Shown here piece after piece: positions 48,730 through 57,859 of a stretch of DNA of 64,000 bases. The position numbers and the translations under genes were made by a program. The notes beneath the pieces are model-generated. The model ran no database searches. It was not told the origin of the DNA and saw only the letters and a list, made by a program, of their open reading frames with translations. Within the stretch, counting starts at the first letter, position 1; every line of letters begins with the position of its first letter. The stretch comes from Streptomyces albicerus (lineage in GTDB: Bacteria > Actinomycetota > Actinomycetes > Streptomycetales > Streptomycetaceae), in NCBI RefSeq assembly GCF_008905045.1, contig NZ_VWMY01000012.1, positions 117,465-181,464 of the forward strand, written 5' to 3'.

Positions 48730-49395
48730 GTGTTCGACTTTCTTGAAGGTTACAACCTGTGGGAAGCCTTCTGGACGACGGTGCAGCTGACCGTCCTCTC
48801 AGCCGTCGGCTCCCTGATCTGGGGAACCCTGCTGGCCGCCATGCGGGTCGGTCCGGTGCCCCTGATGCGCGGCTTCGGGACCGCCTACGTCAACATCGTG
48901 CGGAACATCCCGCTGACTGTGATCATTCTGTTCGCCTCGCTCGGCCTCAACCAGACGCTGGGCATCAGTCTCGGCGCGAACACGTTCGAGACCATCAACT
49001 TCCGGCTCGCCGTACTCGGTTTCGTCGCGTACACCTCGGCCTTCGTGTGCGAGGCGCTGCGGTCCGGAATCAACACGGTTCCCGTCGGCCAGGCTGAGGC
49101 GGCGCGCGCCATCGGCCTGAACTTCACGCAGGTTCTGACGCTGATCGTGCTGCCGCAGGCGTTCCGTTCGGTGGTGGGTCCGCTGGCGAACGTACTCATC
49201 GCGTTGACGAAGAACACCACGGTGGCCGCCGCGATCGGCGTCGGTGAGGCGGCACTGCTGATGAAGGAAATGATCGAGAACGAGGCGCAGCTCCTGCTGA
49301 TCGCGGCCGTGTTCGCTGTCGGATTCATGTGCCTCACCCTGCCGACCGGCCTGATTCTCGGTTGGGTGAGCAAGAAGGTGGCGGTGAAGCGATGA
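48730..49395 (+). CDS. gluC: glutamate ABC transporter permease GluC
   Basis: This 221-residue membrane protein is assigned GTG 48730 (VFDFLEGYNLW) rather than the upstream in-frame GTG at 48661, which lies in the hairpin. It has five hydrophobic helices typical of HisM-type permeases. The EAA loop is EAARAIGLNFTQVLTLIVLPQAFR. Its stop overlaps the gluD start by 4 bases (ATGA). Confidence 0.93.
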   Translation: MFDFLEGYNLWEAFWTTVQLTVLSAVGSLIWGTLLAAMRVGPVPLMRGFGTAYVNIVRNIPLTVIILFASLGLNQTLGISLGANTFETINFRLAVLGFVAYTSAFVCEALRSGINTVPVGQAEAARAIGLNFTQVLTLIVLPQAFRSVVGPLANVLIALTKNTTVAAAIGVGEAALLMKEMIENEAQLLLIAAVFAVGFMCLTLPTGLILGWVSKKVAVKR

Positions 49396-50306
49396 GCTCG
49401 GTCCTCTACGATGCGCAGGGCCCCCGCGCCAAGCGCAGGAACGTCGTCTTCACACTGCTGTTCCTCGTGGCTCTCGCCGCGGTGCTGTGGTGGCTGTACA
49501 GCATGCTCAACGACAAGGGCCAGCTCGAGTGGGCGTTGTGGAAGCCCTTCTTCACCGGCACCGAGGCCTGGACGGTGTACATCTGGCCGGGCCTGAAGAA
49601 CACACTCATCGCGGCGGCGCTCTCGATGGTCATCGCGCTTCCGCTCGGCGCTGTCCTCGGTATCTGCCGGCTTTCCGACCACCTTTGGATCCGCGTTCCC
49701 GCCGGGGCGATCGTGGAGTTCTTCCGCGCCATCCCGGTGCTGATCCTGATGATCTTCGCCCTCGCGGCGTACTCCGAGTACACGGGCGTCAGCTCGGACG
49801 ACCGTCCGCTGTACGCGGTCGTCACCGGCCTGGTGCTCTACAACTCCTCGGTCCTCGCGGAGATCGTCCGGGCCGGCATCTTGTCGCTGCCCAAGGGCCA
49901 GTCCGAGGCCGCGATGGCGGTCGGCCTGCGCAAGAACCAGGTGATGCGGTTCATCCTGCTGCCGCAGGCGGTTACGGCGATGCTCCCGGCGATCGTCAGC
50001 CAGCTCGTGGTGATCGTGAAGGACACGGCGCTCGGCGGCGCGATCCTCACCTTCTCCGAGCTGCTCGCGTCAGCCAACACGATGAGCGGTTACTACGGTG
50101 CGAACACCATCGCCAGCTTCACGGTCGTGGCTGTGATCTACATCGTGATCAACTTCTCTCTCACGAGCTTCGCGAGCTGGCTGGAGGGCAGGCTCCGCCG
50201 CGGCAAGAAGTCCACCGGAGCGGTGCTCGGCGCGGACGCGGTCGAGGAGCTCAGCGCACCCGGTGAGCACGTGGACGTCACCCACGACGTCGAGAAGGGC
50301 CCGTGA
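49392..50306 (+). CDS. gluD: glutamate ABC transporter permease GluD
   Basis: This 304-residue permease pairs with GluC. Start is ATG 49392, overlapping gluC. The EAA loop reads SEAAMAVGLRKNQVMRFILL and LLPQAVTAMLPAIVSQ. The N-terminal cytoplasmic segment and the acidic C-terminal tail (about 35 residues after EGRLRRGKKST) are longer than in GluC. It ends the operon; the DNA beyond is accessory. Confidence 0.94.
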   Translation: MSSVLYDAQGPRAKRRNVVFTLLFLVALAAVLWWLYSMLNDKGQLEWALWKPFFTGTEAWTVYIWPGLKNTLIAAALSMVIALPLGAVLGICRLSDHLWIRVPAGAIVEFFRAIPVLILMIFALAAYSEYTGVSSDDRPLYAVVTGLVLYNSSVLAEIVRAGILSLPKGQSEAAMAVGLRKNQVMRFILLPQAVTAMLPAIVSQLVVIVKDTALGGAILTFSELLASANTMSGYYGANTIASFTVVAVIYIVINFSLTSFASWLEGRLRRGKKSTGAVLGADAVEELSAPGEHVDVTHDVEKGP

Positions 50307-50634
50307 ACGGCTCGAGCGCACCGAAGAACTGACGAGATGTGAGCGGCCGGAGGCAGTGGCATGATCGGCCACTGCCTCCTCGCGGTCGAGGTGACACATA
50401 TAAGGCTGACCGAGAGCCTTCAGTGCTCAGGCACGCTGGTGAGATCGCAGGCAAGCATGGTTCTCCCACCCACGCTGAGTGGACGTGTTCCGGTGTGCAC
50501 GGTGAGAACGAGATTGCAGGCAGAAACGGTTCACACTCAGCGCGGTGGGATACCGACGGTCAGCAGGTTGGGGACAAGCAGCGTTATCACTGCCGGTGTA
50601 ACCCACTCCCCGCCAGAGTCCAGCACTGGTCACT
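50307..50634. other. noncoding start of the accessory island
   Basis: No intact gene. Two diverged direct repeats (GAGATCGCAGGC near 50442 and GAGATTGCAGGC near 50509) followed by similar GGTTC segments suggest duplicated and decayed DNA. Short frames read like fragments. Confidence 0.45.
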
Positions 50635-51424
50635 CCAGCCGGAGGAGGCCGGACCAGCATCCAACACCGCTTCCAGTACGCGCAGTTGGCCCGCGTCGAG
50701 CTTGCAGCGTGCACCGCCGGGTTCCTTGGAAACCAGGGCCTGCCGCCCGCACGCAGCCACTATCTGCCGCACAACTTCGCGCCCTGGGAGACCGCCTATG
50801 GGTACTTCGTCACCTGGTAGAAAAAAAGGGCATCTCCAACCAGCTCAACGGCCTTCTGCGTCTGGCGCGCGAGGCCGAAGTCGCGACGCCGAGCCAAGCG
50901 CCTGCGTGCTGAACGCACATACCGTCAAGACCTCCGCCCATGTGTCCGCGGCCGGCCAAGGCATGGATGCGAGTAAGAAATCGCAGGCCGCAAGCGCTAC
51001 CTCGGCATCGACGCCCTCGGTATCCTGCTGGCGGTCTGGGTGACGCCGCCTGCGTCTCCGACAACACCGGCGGCATCCACATACTCTCCCATATCACTTC
51101 CACGAACCCTCGCGTGATCAGGGCTTGGGCCAAACCGGCTACCGCTCCAAGGGCATCGACCACGGCGCCCACCGCGGCATCGACGTCGAAGGCATTCGCC
51201 GCGCCTCCGCGCAGAAGGGCTTCAAGGTCATCCTGCGACGCTGGGTTGTCGAACGGCCCAACCAGCTGGCTGATGCGTCAGCACCGACTTGCCCGAAACT
51301 ACGAAACTCATCCGTTCACGTCGCGGTGGTCGACCTCATAAGCCGCCGACTCACCCTCGAACTGGCTCGACAGCTGAACCTCGAAGCAAACGTCTCTGCC
51401 GGAACAAAAGGCTCTTCTAAATGA
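50635..51424 (+). pseudogene. remnant of an IS5-family transposase gene
   Basis: Fragments in all three forward frames line up with one IS5-type transposase. In order they read: FAPWETAYGYFVTW near 50790; ISNQLNGLLRLAREAE then PSACVLNAHTVKTSAHVSA; GRKRYLGIDALGILLAV; CVSDNTGGIHILSHI; GYRSKGIDHGAHRGIDVEG; KGFKVILRRWVVER; WLMRQHRLARNYETHPF; and VVDLISRRLTLEL ending at 51424. At least four frame changes and one internal stop make it nonfunctional. The boundary at the 5' side is approximate, and no inverted repeats were found. Confidence 0.8.
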
Positions 51425-51831
51425 GTTTGATCACTAGCCTCAAGGCTCCGTGTGGTCCAATCCCATGGAGGGCACCGGCATCCGCCGCTGGACGCAGTCA
51501 TCCATGACCCGCCCGGCAGGTAGGCGTCTTGAGGACAGGCAGTGTCGCTATGGCGTGCACCACAATGGCGCCAGAAAACGGACCGCACGTGGTGACGATG
51601 TCGCGCCATATCCTGACAACAACCTGATTAATGCAGTTGAAATGGCCCGCCGGGTGTTTCGGCGGGCCATTTCAACATCACTGTCGATGTAAACGATCAG
51701 ATGTCGGCGCAACGGATGCGGCGTCCCAACCGGGAAGCCCGGTGGGCCGCCGCATTTACTAGCCCGGCTCGCAGGTGGTCGCCGCGTGGGACTGTGCGCG
51801 ACCACGGACGCTGTCGAGCGGTTCGGCCTAT
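51425..51831. other. intergenic region downstream of the secreted-protein genes
   Basis: These 407 bases lie between convergent elements. They contain a strong hairpin at 51636-51676 and otherwise no gene that I can support. Confidence 0.55.
51636..51676. terminator. 17-bp perfect hairpin terminator
   Basis: Arms 51636-51652 and 51660-51676 are perfectly complementary around a 7-base loop, with short A and T tracts at the stem base. It probably terminates the leftward secreted-protein transcript. Confidence 0.8.
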
Positions 51832-52158
51832 TTACGTGGACTTGGTGATGATCCCGGCCGAGGAGAACTGCGTCTGTGCCGGGCAGAAGACCTGCGACCA
51901 GCCGCTGGTACGCCACCTGGGAGCATCGATGACGACAATGCCGCCCCCGTCCCAGCGTGTGCAATTGACGCTGGCCTTGTAGTGGCCGCCGTTGCTGTTG
52001 GTGCAGCGGGCCATCGCACCGTTTTCGAAGTTGTTCTGGTAGGTGCAGCCTGTCGGCCAGGCGGTTGCTCCAGCGGGCGCTGCGGAGGCTGCCCCCTGGA
52101 AGCCGAGGGTGAAGGCGGCTACCACGCCACCCATGGCGAGAATCGACCATTTCTTCAT
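51832..52158 (-). CDS. small secreted four-cysteine protein, copy 1
   Basis: This 108-residue protein starts at ATG 52158, 9 bases after AAAGGA. A clear Sec signal peptide (MKKWSILAMGGVVAAFTLGF, ending ASA) is followed by a mature part of about 80 residues. Shared landmarks with its neighbour are AWPTGCTY, ARCTNSNGGHYKAS, a Trp-rich stretch with WSQVFC, and SAGIITK at the C-terminus. Its four cysteines align with those of copy 2, suggesting two disulfides. Role unknown; candidates are an inhibitor, toxin or surface factor. Confidence 0.75.
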   Translation of the reverse strand: MKKWSILAMGGVVAAFTLGFQGAASAAPAGATAWPTGCTYQNNFENGAMARCTNSNGGHYKASVNCTRWDGGGIVVIDAPRWRTSGWSQVFCPAQTQFSSAGIITKST

Positions 52159-52226
52159 TGGCGTGGATCCTTTCGCTGCGCGGTCATTTAGAGGTGTGCC
52201 GTGTGCGGGAGGCTGGCGCCTCGCAT

Positions 52227-52547
52227 TCAGGACGCCTTGGTTGTGATGCCGGCGGACACAGTTCTGGTCGATCCCTGGCAATAGGCCCTGGAGAACGAGC
52301 CATTATTCCGCCAGTCGCCCTCGAAAAACTTGATGGCGCCAGTGTCTGTGTCCTTGCACATCGCGGAGGCGCGGTAGTGGCCGCCATGCGAGTTGCTGCA
52401 CCTCGCCACAGTCATTTTCGTGTCAACGACCTCGTACGAGCATCCCGTCGGCCATGCCGTAGTGGCTGCTGACGCCGTGACGGGCGCCGAGAGCATAAGG
52501 CCGAGCATTGCGGATCCTGTAAGGATAATTCTCGTTGTCGTACGCAC
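52227..52547 (-). CDS. small secreted four-cysteine protein, copy 2
   Basis: This 106-residue paralogue of the next gene starts at GTG 52547 after GGGAT. The signal peptide is MRTTTRIILTGSAMLGLMLS, ending ASA. The mature protein has AWPTGCSY, ARCSNSHGGHYRAS, a Cys in SAMC, FSRAYC and SAGITTK. It is 68 bases upstream of copy 1 and probably cotranscribed. The decayed IS701-type element lies about 200 bases upstream and may have separated it from its original promoter. Confidence 0.75.
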   Translation of the reverse strand: MRTTTRIILTGSAMLGLMLSAPVTASAATTAWPTGCSYEVVDTKMTVARCSNSHGGHYRASAMCKDTDTGAIKFFEGDWRNNGSFSRAYCQGSTRTVSAGITTKAS

Positions 52548-52753
52548 TCAGATCCCCGTTCTTTTGGATTCGGTCCCTTTGTGTCGGGTTGACATGCTTG
52601 AGACCCCCGCTACGAGGCTCAACCATTTCCACAACCAACCTCTCGGACTTGGAGCACGCAGAACACCCCCCGACGGATGGAAGCCTCACCCAACTCCCCC
52701 CAAGGTGGGGGTTGACATCCTCCCCAAAAGGACCCCAAGCGCAGAACCATTAG

Positions 52754-54106
52754 CGGTAGTTTGTTAAACCCGGCGGTAGTTGGGGTTGACGTGCGGTCTC
52801 GTCGGGCGTGCAACGGTGGAGCGGGGTTCCGTCGAGCATTGGAGGTCGGCGACGACTGCGCGTCGTCCGTGCCCGCCCGCGCCGGGGCCGTTGGCGGAGT
52901 ACACGGCCCGGTTTGACGACCTGTTCGCCGACCTGGCCCAGAGGCGGGGGTTTCGCGACTACCTCACGGGGCTGCTCACGCCACGGGACCGGAACAAGAC
53001 GATTACTTGTCTGGCCGGGGCGGAGCCGGTGGTCGGCGCGGGTGGCACGGTGGTGCAGCGGCTGCAGTTCTTCCTGTCGGAGTCGTCCTGGGACGCCGAC
53101 CGAGTCAACGACCGGCGGCTTCAGATGCTGTGCACGCAGGAGACGACCGCGCCGCACGACGGCGGGGTGATCGTCATCGACGACTCCGGCGACCGCAAGG
53201 ACGGCACGATCACCGCACATGTGGGTCGACAGTGGCTGGGGCGGTTGGGCAACACCGACAGCAGAATCGTCACGGTGACCACGGTCTGGACCGACGGACA
53301 CGTGTACTTCGCGCTGCGCGAGGCCGACCTTCCCTATGTGGTGGCGCTCAAGCCGCACCGCGGCACCTGGGCACGCGCCGACCAGCCGCACACCCCGATC
53401 GACGCCGCCCGTGCCCTGACCGGGACCGATCCCGACCATCCGGGCGACTGGACACCGGTTGAGCGCCACTTCCGCGACGGGCACACCGAGACCTGGTGGA
53501 CCGCCGATGCCCGCCTGGGCGGCTATGATCCCGACAGCCCGTGCCGCCTGGTCGTGGCCACCACCGACCCGGGCACACTGCCGGAGAAGGCCACCTGGTA
53601 CCTGGCCACCAACCTGCCCCACCCCGACGCGCCGCACGCCGCCACCAGCCAGCACCCGCCGGCCGACCTCGCCGAGATCGTCCGGTTGTACAGGCTGCGG
53701 CCGTGGATCGAGCAGAGCTACAAGCAGATCAAGGACGAGCTCGGCTGGGGCTTCCAGTCCGCTCCGACCGGGCCATCCGCCGCCACCAGACCCTGGTGAA
53801 CTGCGTCTTCTCCCTCTGCTGGAATCAATGGTTCGCCCCACCCGGACCGCTGGACGCCACCGCACCGGACCCCTGCCCCGACGACCGGCCAGAGAGCGGG
53901 ACCAGGCACACCCCACCAGCCCCAACTGCCTTGCTGGCCCAGGACCTTACGCGCCGTTCGGTCCTGGCTCACCCCTGCCACCACCCTGCGTCGCTGGTGG
54001 CGGGCCTGGATCGACAAGGACCCGCCGCCCGAACTCCAGGCCCTGCTCGACGCGGTCGCAGCCGGTCACGGCCTTGATCTCTACTGCCGGGTTTAACGAA
54101 CTACCG
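52754..54106 (+). mobile_element. IS701-type insertion sequence, decayed
   Basis: The element is about 1353 bp, bounded by 26-bp imperfect terminal inverted repeats (52754-52779 and 54081-54106; two mismatches, core TTAAACCCGGC). Flanks read TTAG on the left and GTAG on the right, so a target duplication is not clearly preserved. The transposase gene inside is broken. Confidence 0.82.
52780..54096 (+). pseudogene. IS701-family transposase pseudogene
   Basis: The N-terminal part is open to about 53755 and includes the DDE first-aspartate block GGVIVIDDSGDRKDG and RQWLGRLGNTDSRIV. After WTDGHVYFALREADLPYVVALKP the roughly 40-50 residues that normally carry the second aspartate (AD-C-Y-type motif) appear to be deleted in frame. 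The glutamate region RPWIEQSYKQIKDELGW is present. A frameshift near 53755 moves the reading to VRSDRAIRRHQTLVNC, and another returns it to LRRWWRAWIDKDPPPELQ, ending LYCRV at 54096. It is therefore inactive. Confidence 0.82.
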
Positions 54107-54342
54107 GTAGCTCACGCAATTGCAAATGATTGCCCTTTATGACTCAAAGAGAATATATGCACGATGGGCGATAAATGCAGAATGATTCACATTGACGAGA
54201 GTGAAGCTCAAGAAGGGCTCAATTTTGAGTAATCGCACTCGAGCTTCTTCAGCGAGATTGATAAACTGAACTGAGTACACTTACCGCGCTGCCCTCCTGA
54301 CCAGAGTGGCAGCCTTTGCGAGGCACGGATTACGGGGGCCAC
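54107..54342. other. A+T-richer promoter region of the orphan regulator
   Basis: These 236 bases have clearly lower G+C than the core genome. There is no open gene; the promoter of the LuxR-type gene presumably lies here. Confidence 0.5.
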
Positions 54343-55002
54343 GTGATACGGGTCACACTTGTTGACGATCGGCGATTTTTTCGAGCAGGCTTGCGCGCCA
54401 TCTTGGAATCTCAGCTCAAACTGAGCGTGGTCGCCGAAGGGAATACACACGAAGCGTCATCCTTGATTGAAGTCACACGCCCCGAACTTGTCTTGTTCTG
54501 CTTTTCTTCGCATACAGAAGCAATTCGACCCCTCGCCCAACTGAGGCAGCTTGCACAGTCTCCTGCGGTTCTCGTTATAGCGGAATCCATCTCGAAAAGA
54601 GGAGCGCGCCAACTGCTCACCCTTGGCGCATCCGGAATCCTGCTGCAAGAAAGCGCATCACAGCATCTACCATGGGCCGTTCTTGCGGCATCTCAAGGGG
54701 GCTGCGCCCTCTCTCCTGAGATCTCCAAACAGGTCATCCACGAATACACTGCCCCAGCCACAGAGTCGGCACTGAAGAGAGCTGCACAGACGAAGATCTG
54801 CGCCCTCACCGCAAGGGAGCGCGAAGTCCTAGAATTATTGAGTGAGGGCCTCCCAAATCAAGCCATAGCCCATTTTCTGACCATCAGTCCGGGGACCGTG
54901 AAGGATCACGTACGTTCCGTATGCTCGAAACTGAATGCCGATAGCCGCTTCCACGCTGCTCGCATCGCATGGCAGGCCAAAGAATGCCGTATCTCGGCTT
55001 GA
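54343..55002 (+). CDS. atypical LuxR/NarL-type response regulator lacking the phospho-acceptor
   Basis: This 219-residue protein starts at GTG 54343 behind GGGGG; an upstream TTG is a weaker option. The receiver retains the acidic pair VDD (residues 7-9), but the phosphorylation aspartate position is Cys53 (LVLFCF), and the conserved lysine is Gln (GASGILLQES). The C-terminal helix-turn-helix (about 150-210) is intact: LTAREREVLELLSEGLPNQA and GTVKDHVRSVCSKLN. No kinase gene is adjacent. Codon use is less G+C-biased than in the core genes, consistent with transfer together with the IS-flanked island. Confidence 0.85.
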   Translation: MIRVTLVDDRRFFRAGLRAILESQLKLSVVAEGNTHEASSLIEVTRPELVLFCFSSHTEAIRPLAQLRQLAQSPAVLVIAESISKRGARQLLTLGASGILLQESASQHLPWAVLAASQGGCALSPEISKQVIHEYTAPATESALKRAAQTKICALTAREREVLELLSEGLPNQAIAHFLTISPGTVKDHVRSVCSKLNADSRFHAARIAWQAKECRISA

Positions 55003-55024
55003 CGTAATAGGTGAATCCTCGAGA

Positions 55025-55046
55025 TCTCTCACCGGGCCCGGCGAGA
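55025..55046 (+). terminator. hairpin after the orphan regulator
   Basis: CTCTC-ACCGGG pairs with CCCGGC-GAGAG (11-base arms, one mismatch), 23 bases after the stop codon. Confidence 0.55.
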
Positions 55047-55293
55047 GTGTGCGTCATGGCGACCGCTCAGCCGTAGGTTGCCCGTAAGGCGCCATAGCCC
55101 CTTGGCCGCTCCGGCACGTGGCTCGGCCTTGATTCAGTAACCGTCTGCCGACCAGCCGTGGAGGGCACTGCCTCCGTCACTTGACGCAAGCACCGGCAGT
55201 GGGTTGCATACGTTCTGTGATCGTGCACCCCGCTCCAACTGCCAGTCCCGGTAAGACACTCTGGACACCGCTCCGGGCAGGGGGCACCGCGCC

Positions 55294-56889
55294 GTGGACC
55301 CGGTGATCATCGTCGGAGCGGGGCCCGTCGGACTCACGCTCGCCCTGGCGCTGGCGCGGCAGGAGGTCCCGTCGGTCGTCCTGGACGAGGGGCCCGGCAA
55401 GGACGAACAGCGGCTCGCGCGGACCGTCGTACTGCGTGAGGACACCGCCGCGCTCATCGAGCGGCTGACGGGTTTCCCCGTCACCGAAGCCGGTTTCCGT
55501 TGGGCCGGATGGCGGTCGATGCGGCGCAAGCAGGTGATGCGGCAGATCACGTTCGGCGACGACGAACCCGCGCCGTTGCACGTCCCCCAGCACGTGCTGA
55601 CCGCCGCCCTCAGGGAGGCGATCACAGCCGAGAGCCTGGTCAAGATCGCCGTGGAGAGCCGCCTCGACTCGATCGAGCAGGAGACCTCGGGCGTCACGGC
55701 GCACACCCGCGGCCCCAAGGGGACGTGGTGGCGCGGCAGCTACCTGGTCGGCTGCGACGGACCGCGCTCGACGGTGCGCAAGCTCCAGGACATCCGCTTC
55801 CCGGGCCGCACCGCCGTGGAGCGGCACGCCGTCGCCGCGCTGCGTACGGAACTTCCGTGGCCCGGTGAGGCGTTGCTGCACCGGATGCCGCCGTGGCGGA
55901 CGTCGGGCCCCTCGGCCGGAGAGGTGACCGCACGACCCCTCGCCGACGACGTGTGGCGCCTGGACTGGCTGCTGCCGCCGGGCAAGGACCTGGTCACCCC
56001 GGACCTGCTGGTGGCGCGCGTCCGCGAGACCCTCGCGGGTTGGAGCGGGGGTTCCACACCGCCGTACGAACTGCTCGACACCGGAGTCCACACCGTCCAC
56101 CACAGGCTGGCGCGACGGTGGCGGGCCGGCCGTGTCTTCCTCGCCGGGGACGCCGCGCATCTGCTCGGCGCGCTCGGCACGCAGGGCCTCGACGAAGGCC
56201 TGCGGGACGCCGACAACCTCGCGTGGAAGCTGGCCTTCGCCTGGCACCACGGCCCGCACGAGGCGCTGCTCGACAGCTATCAGGTGGAGCGGCGCGCCGT
56301 CGTCGCCGCCCGGCTGCGCGCCGCCGACCAGTCACTGCCGGTGCTGCGCGCCGGCGGCCTGCGCTCCGCGGTGCGCGGGTCGGCTCGCGGCCACGACGCG
56401 TTGCTCACGGACAGTCACCTGGGGCGCGGCCTGCTGGGCGCGCCCGGAGCGTACGCCGATTCGCCGCTCGCGCCTCCACGCGCCGAGTCGTCGGTCGAGG
56501 TCGGCACGGCCGTGGGTGACCAGGTCTTCGATGTGCGGGTGACGGCGGAGGACGGTTCCTTCGTACGGCTGCGGGACCGGCTGGGCCGTGGGGCGCTCCT
56601 CGTGCTGCTGATCGCGCCGGGGACCGGAGTGTGGGAGCGCAAGCACTGGGTGACGGCCGGGATCATGCCGCGGCTCGCGGCCGCCGTGACCGCGCTGCCG
56701 CACCGCGCCGAGCTGCTGGTCACCGAGAGCTACCCTGGCGCGGCCGCGCACACGGTGCTGCTGATCCGTCCGGACGGGCACCTCGTCACGGCGTTGAGCG
56801 GGGTGCGTCCGGCTGATCTGTACGAGGCGGCGGAGGCGGCGCTGGGCGGCCCCCGGACCACGGCAGAGGCCACGGCTGGTACGTCCTGA
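55294..56889 (+). CDS. FAD-dependent aromatic-type monooxygenase
   Basis: This 531-residue flavoprotein hydroxylase of the PHBH/RdmE type starts at GTG 55294 after AGGGGGC. The dinucleotide fold opens VIIVGAGPVGLTLALALA. The middle motif VGCDGPRSTVRK (DG motif) and the flavin motif FLAGDAAHL near residue 286 are present, followed by GLRDADNLAWKLA. The C-terminus (about 405-520) resembles the thioredoxin-like third domain of this family. Substrates are aromatic rings or polyketides. The gene stands alone, with no obvious pathway neighbours. Confidence 0.88.
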   Translation: MDPVIIVGAGPVGLTLALALARQEVPSVVLDEGPGKDEQRLARTVVLREDTAALIERLTGFPVTEAGFRWAGWRSMRRKQVMRQITFGDDEPAPLHVPQHVLTAALREAITAESLVKIAVESRLDSIEQETSGVTAHTRGPKGTWWRGSYLVGCDGPRSTVRKLQDIRFPGRTAVERHAVAALRTELPWPGEALLHRMPPWRTSGPSAGEVTARPLADDVWRLDWLLPPGKDLVTPDLLVARVRETLAGWSGGSTPPYELLDTGVHTVHHRLARRWRAGRVFLAGDAAHLLGALGTQGLDEGLRDADNLAWKLAFAWHHGPHEALLDSYQVERRAVVAARLRAADQSLPVLRAGGLRSAVRGSARGHDALLTDSHLGRGLLGAPGAYADSPLAPPRAESSVEVGTAVGDQVFDVRVTAEDGSFVRLRDRLGRGALLVLLIAPGTGVWERKHWVTAGIMPRLAAAVTALPHRAELLVTESYPGAAAHTVLLIRPDGHLVTALSGVRPADLYEAAEAALGGPRTTAEATAGTS

Positions 56890-57123
56890 GCGCCCTCTGT
56901 CCATACGGTGACACCGAATTGACCGGCCTGCACCGTCATGGTGTACTCCGGATCGTGACCGACACCTGTGTACGCCTGTGGCGGAGGGTCCATATGGACC
57001 TCGTCCGCTACGCGGGCTGCGTGTGTCGCCCGTCCTTCTGAATTCGCATTCCTCTTCACCCGCGCGCGCCACCGAAATGTACTGCCGCGCGCTCCCACGC
57101 GAACGCTGATCAGGACGGTGCCC

Positions 57124-57666
57124 GTGTCTGTCTCCCCTTCTGTTGCATCCCCTTCCGTCTCCGCTCCGGCTCACACGCCCACCCAGGCCGAGCTGCTCGA
57201 CTTCGTCCGGCGCACGGCCGCGGACACGGAGCTGATCACTTCCCTGCCGCTCGACCCCGAGGGCCGTACATGGGTACGCCTCGACGGCCCCGGTGGCAGC
57301 GAGGCCTGGCTCATCGGCTGGCCGCCCGGCACGGGGACCGGCTGGCACGACCACGCCGAGTCGGTCGGCGCCTTCCTCACCGCGTCGGGCGAGCTCAAGG
57401 AGAACTCGCTCACCGCCCGGCTGCCCACCGACGGCTGGAAGACCCTCGAACTCACCGAGGACATCGACCGGGAGCGGCGACTGCCGGCCGGCAAGGGGCG
57501 CTCCTTCGGCCGCCACCATGTGCACGAGGTGCTCAACGAGTCCACCGAGGAGCACGCGATCTCCGTCCACGCGTACTACCCGCCCCTGCCGCGGATCCGC
57601 CGCTACAGCCGCAGCGGCCAGGTCCTGCGCCTCGAGCAGGTCGAGCGTCCGGAGGACTGGCAGTGA
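57124..57666 (+). CDS. cysteine dioxygenase-type cupin protein
   Basis: This 180-residue protein's GTG at 57124 was preferred over 57118 for its distance from AGGA. The cupin iron ligands are visible: H75-D-H77 in GWHDHAES, and a His cluster RHHVHEV (His131-134) for the third ligand. The fold and size fit bacterial cysteine dioxygenase, which oxidises cysteine to cysteine sulfinate using iron and oxygen. In many Streptomyces a rhodanese-like gene follows directly; none intact is seen here. It ends before a strong terminator. Confidence 0.82.
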   Translation: MSVSPSVASPSVSAPAHTPTQAELLDFVRRTAADTELITSLPLDPEGRTWVRLDGPGGSEAWLIGWPPGTGTGWHDHAESVGAFLTASGELKENSLTARLPTDGWKTLELTEDIDRERRLPAGKGRSFGRHHVHEVLNESTEEHAISVHAYYPPLPRIRRYSRSGQVLRLEQVERPEDWQ

Positions 57667-57800
57667 CCGCGGAACGTCCCGCGGGAGCCGAACCGTCGTG
57701 TCGGATTCGACGAGTCGCCGGAGCGGGCGGGACCCCGACCTGCGCGTCGTGATCGTCTGCTTCCCTGGCGTGCCCCGGCGGCTTCCTGGGCATATGTAGC

Positions 57801-57833
57801 GGTGGGGGCCCCTTCATGTAAGGGGCCCCCACC
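57801..57833. terminator. 14-bp perfect hairpin terminator
   Basis: Arms 57801-57814 and 57820-57833 are perfectly complementary around CATGT. It lies between the cysteine-dioxygenase gene and the convergent permease gene. Confidence 0.85.
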
Positions 57834-57859
57834 ATTGCGTACCGCCCCTTACTCCCTGG

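Noticed and set aside
52750-53925. 391-codon minus-strand frame across the IS701-type element
   Set aside because: Antisense of the transposase, whose DDE motifs are on the plus strand.
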